NCBI RefSeq assembly: GCF_002077945.1
Contig: NZ_LVYD01000013.1
Coordinates: 62,001-126,000 of the forward strand
From: Niastella vici
GTDB taxonomy: Bacteria; Bacteroidota; Bacteroidia; Chitinophagales; Chitinophagaceae
Reading direction: 5' to 3'
Length of the DNA stretch: 64,000 bases
This document shows positions 7,889 through 16,420 of this stretch, piece after piece. The position numbers and the translations under genes were made by a program. Below the pieces are notes generated by a model. The model was not told the origin of the DNA. It ran no database searches and worked only from the letters and a program-made list of their open reading frames with translations. The stretch's first letter is position 1; every line of letters starts with the position of its first letter.

Positions 7889-9934
7889 TTATTGTATTTT
7901 TTTTGCCACCATGGTAAGAATGGTAGCTATAGCTACCTGCTCACCGGTTTCATCAGTTACCTGCACCAGCCATTTCACAATGCCTTTGGCAATATCGTCC
8001 CCGGCTTTCTTTTCCTGTTCAATTTTTTCTTTACAGGTAAGCTGTACGCCAATGGTAGCGCCGGCATATACCGGTTTTATAAACCGGCATTCTTCCAGTC
8101 CGTAATTCAACATCACCGGTCCTTTTTTCGCATCGACAAACAAACCGGCTGCAGCGCTTAATATAAAGTAACCATGAGCGACCGGTTTTTCAAATACGGT
8201 GCCCTGTAACGAGGTATGATCGGTATGGGCATAAAAATGGTCCCAGCTTACATTGGCAAAATTCACAATGTCGGCTTCGGTAACGGTTCGTTTATGCGTT
8301 ATGAGGGTATCGCCGATCTGCAGCTCTTCAAAATATTTTCTGAACGGATGTTTTTCTTCTTCACGGGTTTGTGCGCCCGATTGGTATACGTTGGTAATGG
8401 CAGTGATGGCTGTAGGTGATCCCTGCAGGGCTACCCGTTGCATGTAATGGTGAACGCCGCGTATACCGCCCATTTCTTCCCCGCCGCCGGCGCGGCCAGG
8501 GCCTCCATGTACCAGCAGGGGTAACGGCGAACCATGACCGGTACTTTCTTTGGCGCATTCATTGTTTAGCACGAGTATTCGTCCGTGGTGCGTTGCTGCA
8601 CCCAGTACAAATTCCCGGGCAATATTGTTGCTCGCTGTAACAATGGAGCAAACCAACGAGCCCTTTCCTTTTTTAGCCAGGGCAATTGATTCGTCGATAT
8701 TATTATATGGCATAATGGTGCTTACCGGGCCAAATGCTTCTACGTTATGCACCGCTTCGCTCCCGAACGGATTGTCATTCTTTAATAACAGAGGGCTCAT
8801 GAAGGCGCCTTTCTGGGAGTCTGCATCTATTACCTGCACACTATCGAGCGAGCCATATACGATTTGGGAAGAGGCCAGTAATTTTTGCACCTGGGCTTTT
8901 ACTTCTTCGCGCTGGCTTTGCCCCGCCAGTGAACCCATACGTACTTTTTCATTTTCAGGATTACCAATGGTTGTCTGGCTGAGCGCTTTGCCCAGGGCCA
9001 GCCACACATCTTCCATTTTATTTTGCGGAACGAATATGCGCCGGATGGCAGTACATTTTTGTCCGGCCTTCGTGGTCATTTCTTTACGAACTTCTTTGAT
9101 GAAGATATCCCATTCGGGTTTGTCGGGTGTAACATCTTCACCCAGTACAATACAGTTCAGCGAATCGGCTTCCATGGTAAAGGGAACGTTCTCTGCCAGA
9201 ATTCGTGGATGTGATTTCAATTGCAGGCCGGTAGTGGCCGATCCGGTAAAAGTGACCACATCCTGTGCCGTTACATGATCGAGTAAATCGCCTGCTGAAC
9301 CACAGAGCAATTGCAGGGCGCCTTCGGGCAAAATGTTGGAGGCAATTATTTCCTGTACCACCGCTTCGGTAAGGTAAGAGGTGATGGTGGCTGGTTTTAC
9401 AATGGCTGGAACACCGGCCAGCAGGTTTACCGCAATTTTTTCCAACATACCCCATACAGGGAAATTGAATGCATTGATATGAACGGCCACGCCTTCTTTG
9501 GGCACCAGTATATGCTGGCCCATAAAAGTTCCGCCTTTTCCTAATGGAACCGGATCGCCATCGATGCAGTAGGTTTCATTGGGGAATTTGCGGCGCAGTG
9601 AGGCATAGGAAAACAGGTTACCGATGCCGCCTTCTATATCGACCCAGCTATCGGCTTTGGTTGCGCCGGTTTTATAACTGATGGAATAGAATTTATCCAA
9701 ATGGTTGCGTAGGTGTAAGGCCAGGGCCCGCAGCATGAGGCCGCGTTGGTGAAAGGTGAGTTTACGAAGGGCGGGGTTGCCGGTTTTTCTTCCATAATCA
9801 AGGATGGCATTGAAATCGAGCCCGCGGGTTGAAGCATAGCCAATTGGCTCGCCGTTCACCGCATTGTACAATGCCTGCCCCTCCCCGTCGCCGGTTATCC
9901 ACCGGCCGGTTACATAATTACCCAGTTTTTTCAT
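7889..9934 (-). CDS. paaZ: Phenylacetate degradation bifunctional protein PaaZ (aldehyde dehydrogenase plus MaoC-type hydratase)
   Basis: 681 residues from the ATG at 9934 (MKKLGNYVTGRW). The longer GTG start at 9985 would overlap the neighbouring gene and lacks family support. The N-terminal ~520 residues form an aldehyde dehydrogenase: VPKEGVAVHINAFNFPVWG, the cofactor loop VVTFTGSATTGLQL, the Glu in FTMEADSLNC, and the catalytic Cys in TTKAGQKCTAIRRIFVP. The C-terminal ~140 residues (from FEELQIGDTLITHKRTVTE) are a MaoC hot-dog hydratase with the DHFYAHTD region. PaaZ opens the oxepin-CoA ring and oxidises the resulting aldehyde. The window holds only part of the pathway: paaE and a TetR regulator lie 30 kb away. 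Confidence 0.92.
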   Translation of the reverse strand: MKKLGNYVTGRWITGDGEGQALYNAVNGEPIGYASTRGLDFNAILDYGRKTGNPALRKLTFHQRGLMLRALALHLRNHLDKFYSISYKTGATKADSWVDIEGGIGNLFSYASLRRKFPNETYCIDGDPVPLGKGGTFMGQHILVPKEGVAVHINAFNFPVWGMLEKIAVNLLAGVPAIVKPATITSYLTEAVVQEIIASNILPEGALQLLCGSAGDLLDHVTAQDVVTFTGSATTGLQLKSHPRILAENVPFTMEADSLNCIVLGEDVTPDKPEWDIFIKEVRKEMTTKAGQKCTAIRRIFVPQNKMEDVWLALGKALSQTTIGNPENEKVRMGSLAGQSQREEVKAQVQKLLASSQIVYGSLDSVQVIDADSQKGAFMSPLLLKNDNPFGSEAVHNVEAFGPVSTIMPYNNIDESIALAKKGKGSLVCSIVTASNNIAREFVLGAATHHGRILVLNNECAKESTGHGSPLPLLVHGGPGRAGGGEEMGGIRGVHHYMQRVALQGSPTAITAITNVYQSGAQTREEEKHPFRKYFEELQIGDTLITHKRTVTEADIVNFANVSWDHFYAHTDHTSLQGTVFEKPVAHGYFILSAAAGLFVDAKKGPVMLNYGLEECRFIKPVYAGATIGVQLTCKEKIEQEKKAGDDIAKGIVKWLVQVTDETGEQVAIATILTMVAKKIQ

Positions 9935-9981
9935 GCAAAATGTAGTTTTTGTTTTTTTCAAATGGTCCGCAAGCTGGCGGA

Positions 9982-10503
9982 TCACTTAATAATGATCGCA
10001 ACTGCTAATGTAGCATATCCCCGGCTAATACCATCATACCTGAAACCGGTATAAGCCAGCTGTACATTAAGGCGGTTTGTTTTTTGGGGGAGGTTAATAC
10101 CGCCGGCAGCACCGTACCCTAAACTGGAACGGGGCGATGACATATTATTCAACAAAAAATACACGGCGCCTGTTCGTAGTGAGGCGTACACATTTGAGAG
10201 GGGATACAATTTTATACCGGCCAGCAGGGGAATGGCGTATGATTTATTTTTAGCGTCGGCATATATGGCTTTGTCGCCCGTAAAGTAATTATAGGAGGCT
10301 TCCAGTTCTGCAGCAAAATATTTAGTGATCATTTTTTCGGCACCCACGATACCGCCAATTCCAACGTGGTTGGAAGTAAGATTCGACAAACCAAACGAAA
10401 CGGTTGCCCCCAGTCTGAATATGGGCCCTGGTTTTATTTGAGCAGTACCGGTTTTTACCAACACAAAGCATGCTAACAAGGTAAGCCGGAAACAATTAGC
10501 CAT
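9982..10503 (-). CDS. Small outer-membrane beta-barrel protein
   Basis: 173 residues with an N-terminal signal-like segment (CFRLTLLACFVLVKTGTAQ). Alternating hydrophobic strands follow, such as RLGATVSFGLSNL, YFAAELEASYNYF, YAIPLLAGIKLYPLSNVYASL and LNVQLAYTGFRY. This matches the outer-membrane beta-barrel (OmpA/PorT-like) small proteins common in Bacteroidota. No enzyme motif. The function is unknown; these barrels are often structural or passive pores. It lies just upstream of paaZ on the same strand and may be co-transcribed with it. Confidence 0.65.
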   Translation of the reverse strand: MANCFRLTLLACFVLVKTGTAQIKPGPIFRLGATVSFGLSNLTSNHVGIGGIVGAEKMITKYFAAELEASYNYFTGDKAIYADAKNKSYAIPLLAGIKLYPLSNVYASLRTGAVYFLLNNMSSPRSSLGYGAAGGINLPQKTNRLNVQLAYTGFRYDGISRGYATLAVAIIIK

Positions 10504-10627
10504 TGTTCTGCAGGATTAATGGTGCGAAAATAGTTAAACCCGGATATTAAACGGATTTTAAACACGATAGCGTATAAAAGAAGTTAACTTTGACCCGAAT
10601 TTTCAAATAGTAAAAACAAGCATATTT

Positions 10628-11101
10628 ATGTCGCGGTTAATGATAGCCCTTGTAAGCATAAGCCTGTTTGCCATGGCCTGCAATAACGAAGCTTCATCCA
10701 GTGACGCTACTGATCGTAAAAACGGTTTTCCCCCCGCTCCTAAAACTGCAGAAGATTCCCTGTACCACGATGTAATGCAGGGGCATGATGCCGGTATGGC
10801 AAAAATGAGTAAACTGCGTAAAAATATAAACGAAACACAACGCCTGCTCGACAGCCTCAGTAAGGTTCCCGCCCAAAAAGTAAAGGCTGCGTATAAAACA
10901 TCGCTCACCGATGTGCAAACGGCCCTGAAAAATGCCAATGATGAAATGATGGGCTGGATGGACGCATTTAAACCTGATTCGGCGAGCAACAATAAAGAAA
11001 TACGTCTTAAATACCTGCAAGCCGAAAAGGAAAAAGTAACGGTGGTAAAGGAACATATCCTTTCTGCATTGCAACAGGCAGATTCTTTGTTGAAGAAATA
11101 G
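10628..11101 (+). CDS. Putative small lipoprotein with helical, coiled-coil-like body
   Basis: 157 residues starting at the ATG at 10628. A short hydrophobic signal peptide ends in a lipobox-like LFAMAC (Cys18), so the protein is probably lipid-anchored. After a Ser/Asp-rich linker the rest is charged and helical, with KMSKLRKNINETQRLLDSL, SLTDVQTALKNANDEMMGWM and LKYLQAEKEKVTVVKEHILSAL, suggesting a two- or three-helix bundle. Several conserved MxxWM and DAFKPD-like residues recall small Bacteroidota lipoproteins sometimes annotated as viral A-type inclusion proteins, but that name is a similarity only. Function unknown. Confidence 0.7.
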   Translation: MSRLMIALVSISLFAMACNNEASSSDATDRKNGFPPAPKTAEDSLYHDVMQGHDAGMAKMSKLRKNINETQRLLDSLSKVPAQKVKAAYKTSLTDVQTALKNANDEMMGWMDAFKPDSASNNKEIRLKYLQAEKEKVTVVKEHILSALQQADSLLKK

Positions 11102-11161
11102 CCCTCATCGTGTCAAGCTGTCACAATTTGCTTCTGGTAAATAATTTGCCGGCTATATGCC

Positions 11162-12154
11162 ATGCAAACTACTCAAACTCCCGTTCAATTTATACAGCAT
11201 ACCGACCATGCGTTGTTGGATGCTTATTCAAAAACCATTACCGGGGTGGTAGGCAGCGTAGCCGAAGCCGTGGTACATATTGAAGTTTCCAAAAAGGTTA
11301 TGGACCGCCGCACCCGCAAGGAGCAGGTAACGCAAGGCAGTGGTTCGGGCTTTATTATTTCTTCTGATGGATTTATTGTTACCAATCATCACGTTATAGA
11401 AAATGCCGGTTCAATAAAGGTATCCCTTGCCGATGGGCGTAAAGTGAATGCCGAACTGAAGGGCAGCGACCGAAGCACTGATATTGCGGTTCTTAAAATA
11501 TATGAGAACAGCCTGAAAGCCCTGTCATTTGCCAACAGCGACCAGCTGCAGGTGGGGCAAATAGCCATTGCCATTGGTAACCCGCTGGGTTTACAACATA
11601 CGGTTACTGCAGGGGTGGTAAGCGCTTTGGGCAGAACCCTGCGTGCTTCAGACGGCCGCCTCATCGATGATGTCATTCAAACAGATGCTTCGTTAAATCC
11701 CGGTAATTCTGGCGGTCCGCTCGTGAATTCGCTGGGCCAGGTTATTGGGGTGAACACGGCCATGATCCCTACGGCCCAGGGTATTTGTTTCGCTGTATCG
11801 AGCAACCTGGCTGCGTATGTAAGTGGTAAGCTCATTATGCATGGAAAGGTGAAACGGGCCTACCTGGGTTTGGCTGGGCAACTGGTGAACCTCACCGAAC
11901 GGATGATACAGGCCAACCGGCTGCAACGGAATACAGGCGTATATATTTCAGAAATAGAGGCCGACATACCTGTATATAACAGCGAGCTGCACGCTGGCGA
12001 TATAATTGTAGGTTTTAATGAATTTCCTGTGGCCACCATTGACGACCTGCACAAACAACTGAACGAAAAAACGATTGGCCAGCGGGTGCAACTGCAGGTA
12101 TTGCGTGGCGGCCATAAAACAACCATTACCGTTATACCGGGCGAAATGCGGTAA
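11162..12154 (+). CDS. HtrA-like S1C serine protease, no signal peptide
   Basis: 330 residues, a trypsin-like domain plus one C-terminal PDZ domain, as in DegP/DegS/HtrA relatives that remove damaged proteins. The catalytic triad is visible: His77 in IVTNHHVIENAG, Asp107 in DRSTDIAVLK and Ser183 in LNPGNSGGPLVNS. The PDZ part starts around residue 225 (KRAYLGLAGQLV) and includes SELHAGDIIVGFNEFPVATIDDL. Unlike DegP or DegS it shows no signal peptide or N-terminal anchor: the sequence begins MQTTQTPVQFIQHTDHALL. It is thus predicted cytoplasmic unless the start is wrong; no upstream in-frame hydrophobic segment was seen. Monocistronic, ends at a bidirectional hairpin. Confidence 0.85.
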   Translation: MQTTQTPVQFIQHTDHALLDAYSKTITGVVGSVAEAVVHIEVSKKVMDRRTRKEQVTQGSGSGFIISSDGFIVTNHHVIENAGSIKVSLADGRKVNAELKGSDRSTDIAVLKIYENSLKALSFANSDQLQVGQIAIAIGNPLGLQHTVTAGVVSALGRTLRASDGRLIDDVIQTDASLNPGNSGGPLVNSLGQVIGVNTAMIPTAQGICFAVSSNLAAYVSGKLIMHGKVKRAYLGLAGQLVNLTERMIQANRLQRNTGVYISEIEADIPVYNSELHAGDIIVGFNEFPVATIDDLHKQLNEKTIGQRVQLQVLRGGHKTTITVIPGEMR

Positions 12155-12181
12155 AAGCTGGGCCAGGGACGTTATTAAATA

Positions 12182-12236
12182 CAAAAGCGTGTTACAGTTT
12201 GACCCTGGGTTTACAGGGACTGTAACACGCCTTTTG
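12182..12236. terminator. Compound bidirectional terminator between htrA-like gene and adk
   Basis: CGTGTTACAGT (12188-12198) pairs with ACTGTAACACG (12219-12229), with an inner CCCTG/CAGGG stem and flanking AAAAG/CTTTT. It serves the two convergent genes. Confidence 0.85.
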
Positions 12237-12291
12237 AATATTTATTACTGCTCACCGTTATGGTGGCAGTGAATGAATTTTTTCCGGAACC

Positions 12292-12873
12292 TTAAGCAGG
12301 TTGTTTGGCCTCAATTTCAGCGCTCAGCGACTGAAAGATATCTTCGATGCTGCCTTCGCCTTTTATCTTCGCTACTTTACCAAACTGAGAATAGTAATCA
12401 GCAACAATGGCTGTTTTAGTATCGTATTCAACCAAACGCTTGCGGATCACGTTTTCATCGCGGTCGTCGCTGCGGGAAGAAGTTTTACCCCTGTTCAGCA
12501 GGCGGGCAACCAGTTCTTCCTGACCAACTTCCAACGCCAGTACCAGGGTTATTTCGCTGCCTTTTCCTGAAAGCAGGGCATCCAGGGCTTCGGCCTGGGC
12601 TACTGTTCTTGGAAAACCATCGAACAAAAAGCCTTTGGCGGCAGGGTTGGCATCGAGGGCAGAACCGATCATGCCAATAACCACTTCATCAGGTACCAGC
12701 TGGCCTTTATCCATAAATGATTTTGCTTCAAGCCCTAACGGGGTAGCATTCGCAATTTCCTTACGCAACAGATCACCGGTGGAAAGATGGATCCAACCAA
12801 ATTTTTCGATCAGCTTTTCCGATTGAGTTCCTTTTCCGCTACCGGGAGGTCCAAATAATATAAGATTAAACAT
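12292..12873 (-). CDS. adk: Adenylate kinase
   Basis: A 193-residue short-lid adenylate kinase, catalysing ATP + AMP to 2 ADP. Visible motifs are the P-loop GPPGSGKGTQ (residues 8-17), the AMP-binding IHLSTGDLLR, GFLFDGFPRTVAQAEAL, and the short lid with RLLNRGKTSSRSDDRDENVIRKRL, whose arginines contact the phosphates. The lid lacks the zinc-binding cysteines of long adenylate kinases, as is common in Bacteroidota. Start ATG at 12873. Cytoplasmic; essential in most bacteria (family knowledge). Confidence 0.96.
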   Translation of the reverse strand: MFNLILFGPPGSGKGTQSEKLIEKFGWIHLSTGDLLRKEIANATPLGLEAKSFMDKGQLVPDEVVIGMIGSALDANPAAKGFLFDGFPRTVAQAEALDALLSGKGSEITLVLALEVGQEELVARLLNRGKTSSRSDDRDENVIRKRLVEYDTKTAIVADYYSQFGKVAKIKGEGSIEDIFQSLSAEIEAKQPA

Positions 12874-13134
12874 GTTTTTTCGGTCCCTTTATGAGGCGGC
12901 AAATATAAACCAACCACAGAAATAATCCCTTTAGAATATTGCCTTTCTGATTAAAAATTCTTTAAAGGGAATGCCCTTTTTTTGCTATGGATGCCGCAAA
13001 TACAAAGGGTTTGCGCGTTTTTGTTAATGTATGAATGAGGGCGCAACCGTTTGTGCCGCAACTATCGCCTAAACAAAATGTTAAGCTCATAAAGGGTGTC
13101 GGCAAGCAGACATCCAAACCCTTGCCCGCCTACG

Positions 13135-13142
13135 TACATTTG
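13135..13142 (+). promoter_or_regulatory. -7 box upstream of msrB
   Basis: TACATTTG matches TAnnTTTG and ends 19 bases before the msrB ATG. No clear -33 element. Confidence 0.35.
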
Positions 13143-13161
13143 GGAAACACAATTAAATTTT

Positions 13162-13755
13162 ATGAAACGCATTATACAAATCCTGTTTTTGTTACTACTG
13201 ACGGTGTCATTTCAGCAATGCTCTTATTCTCAATCAAATACAACGAAAAAGGAAAATATGGACACATCAAAAAAGAACCCGGTTTATTCCCGCACCGACT
13301 CGTCGAAGGTGAATATCACCGATGAAGAATGGCGAAAGATATTACCGGCCGACGTATACTCCATTGCACGGGAAAAGGGCACCGAAAGACCCTGGACCAG
13401 CAAGTTTGAAGATTCAAAGGAGGTTGGAACCTATTATTGCGCCGCCTGCGGCAACCCCCTGTTTAAAAGCGATACCAAATTTGAAAGCGGTTGCGGCTGG
13501 CCCAGCTTTTACCAACCCATCAGCAAGAGCAGCATTATATACTTACCCGATAACTCGCACGGTATGCAACGCACCGAAGTGGAGTGTGGCCGCTGCAAGG
13601 CGCATTTGGGCCATGTTTTTGAGGACGGTCCGCCCCCAACCGGCTTGCGGTATTGCATAAATGGGGTGGTGCTCGATTTTGAAAAGGCCAAAGCCGCAGA
13701 AAAAAAGTACAATGAAGGCAGCGAACAAAGCAAGGAAGCGAAGAAAGGTGAGTAA
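13162..13755 (+). CDS. msrB: Peptide-methionine (R)-S-oxide reductase, lipoprotein form
   Basis: 197 residues from the ATG at 13162; the frame runs further upstream but the hydrophobic signal MKRIIQILFLLLLTVSF fits as the true N-terminus. The signal ends in a lipobox-like SFQQC (Cys20), so the enzyme is probably anchored to a membrane facing the periplasm. The MsrB domain carries two zinc CxxC pairs (CAACGNPLF and ECGRCKAHLGHVF) and the catalytic Cys in GLRYCINGVVLDF. It reduces methionine-R-sulfoxide in oxidised proteins. The charged C-terminus (KAAEKKYNEGSEQSKEAKKG) is an extension beyond the fold. No msrA partner is present. Confidence 0.92.
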   Translation: MKRIIQILFLLLLTVSFQQCSYSQSNTTKKENMDTSKKNPVYSRTDSSKVNITDEEWRKILPADVYSIAREKGTERPWTSKFEDSKEVGTYYCAACGNPLFKSDTKFESGCGWPSFYQPISKSSIIYLPDNSHGMQRTEVECGRCKAHLGHVFEDGPPPTGLRYCINGVVLDFEKAKAAEKKYNEGSEQSKEAKKGE

Positions 13756-13774
13756 GATCGCTGGAAATTTGTTT

Positions 13775-13850
13775 AAAACCCAAAATTCAGAAGCAGGTTC
13801 CCAATTGAATGCCCGTATGGAGGGGCGCCTGGTTTTGAGTTTTGGGTTTT
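13775..13850 (+). terminator. Probable msrB terminator with long loop
   Basis: AAAACCCAAAATTCA (13775-13789) pairs with TGAGTTTTGGGTTTT (13836-13850), one mismatch, followed by more T residues. The 46-base loop is unusual. Confidence 0.55.
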
Positions 13851-14152
13851 TGTTGCGCTGTATTTCAGGTGCCCAGGGGCCGGTAATGGGCGTTTTGTGG
13901 TTTCACCAGGGCATAACCAGGGTTTTTCAGTATCCCGGTAAGGGGAAATGTTTTAGAAAATATAAAATAAAAAGCAAAAATGAAAATAACAGCAACCTTC
14001 TGCAGCGGGTCATTGTTATTGAAATAGCGACTGTGGTTTTCTAGCCACTGGTCTATTTTTGCTTGTAATAATAGCGTGAAGGTGGCAGCCTCGTTTTACG
14101 GGGCTGCCTTTTTGTTTGCCTGCCACTACCTACTTCGAATTATCTTTGCGGC
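13851..14152 (+). other. Intergenic stretch between msrB and the RNA methyltransferase
   Basis: About 300 bases without a supported gene. It holds short, unsupported open frames and a hairpin with stem GGCAGCC/GGCTGCC (14084-14108) followed by a T-run, which looks like a plus-strand terminator. That suggests the region may be transcribed (a small RNA or a decayed gene), but nothing further can be read. Confidence 0.4.
14084..14113 (+). terminator. Intrinsic terminator in the msrB-rlmD gap
   Basis: A 10-bp stem including two G-U type pairs (14084-14093 and 14099-14108), loop TTTTA, then T-rich sequence. It lies 40 bases before the next gene. Confidence 0.7.
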
Positions 14153-15577
14153 ATGAATAAAAAGAAACCGGTGTTACAACAGGTTACTGTTGAAGATTAT
14201 GCAGCGGAAGGCAAGGCGCTCAGCAAGGTCGATGGAAAAGTTATTTTTATTGAAGGCGCTGTTCCCGGCGATGTGGTCGATGTGCAGCTTTCAAAGAGTA
14301 AAAAAGAATGGGGCGAAGGAAAAGCCGTTCGTTTTCATGCCTTCAGCCCCGACCGGGTAACGCCGTTCTGCCAGCATTTTGGCGTTTGCGGCGGCTGTAA
14401 ATGGCAAATGCTGCCCTATGAAAAACAATTACAATACAAACAGAATGAGGTGGAGCAAAATCTGCGGCGCATTGGCAAAGTGCAATTACCGCCCATTCAA
14501 CCCATTATAGGTTGTACCGAAACAGCCCGTTACCGCAATAAGCTGGAATTTACCTTCAGCAACCGCCGGTATTTATTGCCCGAAGAAATTGCGGCCGCCA
14601 AAGATTCGGTCATTGACCAGGAAAATGCCCTGGGTTTCCATGTGCCCCGGTTGTTCGATAAAGTGATTGACATAACCACCTGTCATTTAATGGCCGAACC
14701 GGTAAATGCCATCAAGAATACGATCCGCGATTATGCACAAAAGCACAACCTGGCTTTTTACGATATCCGGTTTCACCAGGGCTGGCTGCGTACCCTCATT
14801 GTTAGGGTGGCCACCACGGGCGAGGTAATGGTAAATGTGTGCTTCGGCTACGACGATGAAAAAGAAAGGACCCGCCTGTTCGATCACCTGTTGAAACAGG
14901 TGCCTGGTATAACCACTTTGCTGTATACCATTAACCCTAAAAAGAACGACACCATTTACGACCTGCAACCGCAGGCTTATTTTGGAAAAGGATATATTAT
15001 TGAAACCCTTACTACCCGGGAAGGGCATACCCTGCAATTCAAGATCGGTCCCAAATCATTCTTTCAAACCAATAGCCGTCAGGCCGAACGCCTGTACCAG
15101 GTTACGCGGGAGCTGGCCTGTTTAACCGGTGCCGAAACTGTATACGACCTGTATTGCGGTACGGGCAGCATCGGGTTGTTTGTAAGCGATAAAGCCAAAA
15201 AAATAATCGGCGTTGAAACCGTACAGGAAGCCATTACCGATGCCTGGGAAAATGCAGCGCTTAACCATATTGAACATGCGAAGTTTTTTGCAGGCGATGT
15301 AATAGACGTTTGTACCAGTGAATTTTTTCAGTTGCACGGGCAGCCCGACGTAATAATAACCGATCCGCCCCGGGCCGGTATGCATGAAAAGCTGGTACGT
15401 AAAATACTGGAGACGGCCGCGCCGCTGGTAGTGTATGTTAGCTGTAACCCGGCTACCCAGGCAAGGGACCTGAACCTGCTCGATGAAAAATATGAAGTGA
15501 CCCGGGTGCAGCCGGTTGATATGTTCCCGCACACCCATCATATTGAAAATGTAGTTCAATTGAGATTGCGTAAATAG
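14153..15577 (+). CDS. rlmD: 23S rRNA (uracil-5-)-methyltransferase, RlmD/RumA type
   Basis: 474 residues. The N-terminal TRAM domain (about residues 5-65) contains DYAAEGKALSK and EGAVPGDVVDVQL. An iron-sulfur motif, CQHFGVCGGCKWQML (about 75-89), follows, as in RumA-type enzymes. The SAM-binding region is DLYCGTGSIGLFVSDKA (about 330-346), followed by TDPPRAGMHEKL and the catalytic Cys in VYVSCNPATQARDL. It transfers a methyl group to C5 of a uracil in 23S rRNA. The exact target (U1939, U747 or a tRNA uracil) cannot be decided from sequence, so the gene symbol is a best guess. Own transcription unit; rhomboid gene follows after 78 bases. Confidence 0.88.
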   Translation: MNKKKPVLQQVTVEDYAAEGKALSKVDGKVIFIEGAVPGDVVDVQLSKSKKEWGEGKAVRFHAFSPDRVTPFCQHFGVCGGCKWQMLPYEKQLQYKQNEVEQNLRRIGKVQLPPIQPIIGCTETARYRNKLEFTFSNRRYLLPEEIAAAKDSVIDQENALGFHVPRLFDKVIDITTCHLMAEPVNAIKNTIRDYAQKHNLAFYDIRFHQGWLRTLIVRVATTGEVMVNVCFGYDDEKERTRLFDHLLKQVPGITTLLYTINPKKNDTIYDLQPQAYFGKGYIIETLTTREGHTLQFKIGPKSFFQTNSRQAERLYQVTRELACLTGAETVYDLYCGTGSIGLFVSDKAKKIIGVETVQEAITDAWENAALNHIEHAKFFAGDVIDVCTSEFFQLHGQPDVIITDPPRAGMHEKLVRKILETAAPLVVYVSCNPATQARDLNLLDEKYEVTRVQPVDMFPHTHHIENVVQLRLRK

Positions 15578-15655
15578 CACCCGTTTAAAAATAACATTAT
15601 TGGTTTCCAATTTTCAAGGAAACATGCCGAAATTCACATAATTAAAATAGTCAGA

Positions 15656-16348
15656 ATGGCTGATTTTCGAATGAGAGGTTTTCAGGGTATTCCTCCGGTT
15701 ATAAAGAACCTGGTTATTGCTAATGTATTGTTCTTTCTGGCTGAATTGACTTTTGGGGGTCAGTTTATTGAAACGCTTTCCCTCCATTATTATGACCATC
15801 CTGAGTTTCATTTCTGGCAGCTTGCGTCATACATGTTCATGCATGCAGGTTGGGAGCATATTTTATTCAACATGCTTGCCTTGTGGATGTTCGGAAGCAC
15901 AGTCGAAGATGTTTGGGGTGGTAAGCGGTTCCTGATCTTTTACCTGATCTGCGGTATTGGCGCCGCTTTGTTTCAGGTGGGTACCATGGCCGTAGAACTG
16001 CAGATCTTGACGAGTAAGGTAAATGCAGGCTCCATATCACAGGAGGAATTCCTGATGCGTGGCCGGTCAATTTACAACCTCACCATTGTTGGGGCCTCGG
16101 GGGCCATCAATGGGGTAATGGCCGCTTTTGCCTATCTTTTTCCCAATGCGCCCATGTTCCTTTTCTTTATTCCGGTTCCCGTAAAAGCAAAATATATTGT
16201 GATCGGGTATTTTTTGCTTGACCTGTTTGGCGGTATCAACCCAGGCAGTGGCGATAATGTAGCCCATTTTGCTCACGTGGGAGGCGCAATTGTTGGTTTA
16301 ATTTTGGTAATTACCATGAACAGGACGAACCGGCGTACGTTTTATTGA
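15656..16348 (+). CDS. Rhomboid family intramembrane serine protease (first of a pair)
   Basis: A 230-residue polytopic membrane protein. Rhomboid hallmarks are the HAGWEHILFNMLALWMFG block (helix 2 with the His/Asn oxyanion residues), GASGAINGVMAAFAYLF with the nucleophilic Ser, and HFAHVGGAIVGLIL with the catalytic His. It cuts transmembrane helices of unknown partners. A second rhomboid and an EEP-family gene follow on the same strand, an arrangement I have seen repeatedly in Bacteroidota. The ~55-residue insertion between helices 3 and 4 (ILTSKVNAGSISQEEF) is characteristic of the Bacteroidota branch (recalled, not checked). Confidence 0.9.
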   Translation: MADFRMRGFQGIPPVIKNLVIANVLFFLAELTFGGQFIETLSLHYYDHPEFHFWQLASYMFMHAGWEHILFNMLALWMFGSTVEDVWGGKRFLIFYLICGIGAALFQVGTMAVELQILTSKVNAGSISQEEFLMRGRSIYNLTIVGASGAINGVMAAFAYLFPNAPMFLFFIPVPVKAKYIVIGYFLLDLFGGINPGSGDNVAHFAHVGGAIVGLILVITMNRTNRRTFY

Positions 16349-16360
16349 TCCCCTTACAAC

Positions 16361-16384
16361 TTTAACAGCCCTTTATCTGTTAAA
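16361..16384. repeat. Perfect 8-bp inverted repeat between the rhomboid genes
   Basis: TTTAACAG (16361-16368) and CTGTTAAA (16377-16384) around an 8-base loop. No T-run follows, so it is either a weak terminator or a protein-binding site. Confidence 0.45.
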
Positions 16385-16420
16385 ATAGCAAACAAGATAA
16401 GCCCTATAAGATGTTAAGTT

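Noticed and set aside
8550..9278. Plus-strand frame (242 codons) inside paaZ
   Set aside because: Antisense to a strongly supported PaaZ; no domain, Ser/Pro-rich shadow composition.
13661..14044. Frame overlapping the msrB end and extending to 14044
   Set aside because: Starts inside msrB in another frame, no domain and no promoter; passes through a terminator hairpin.
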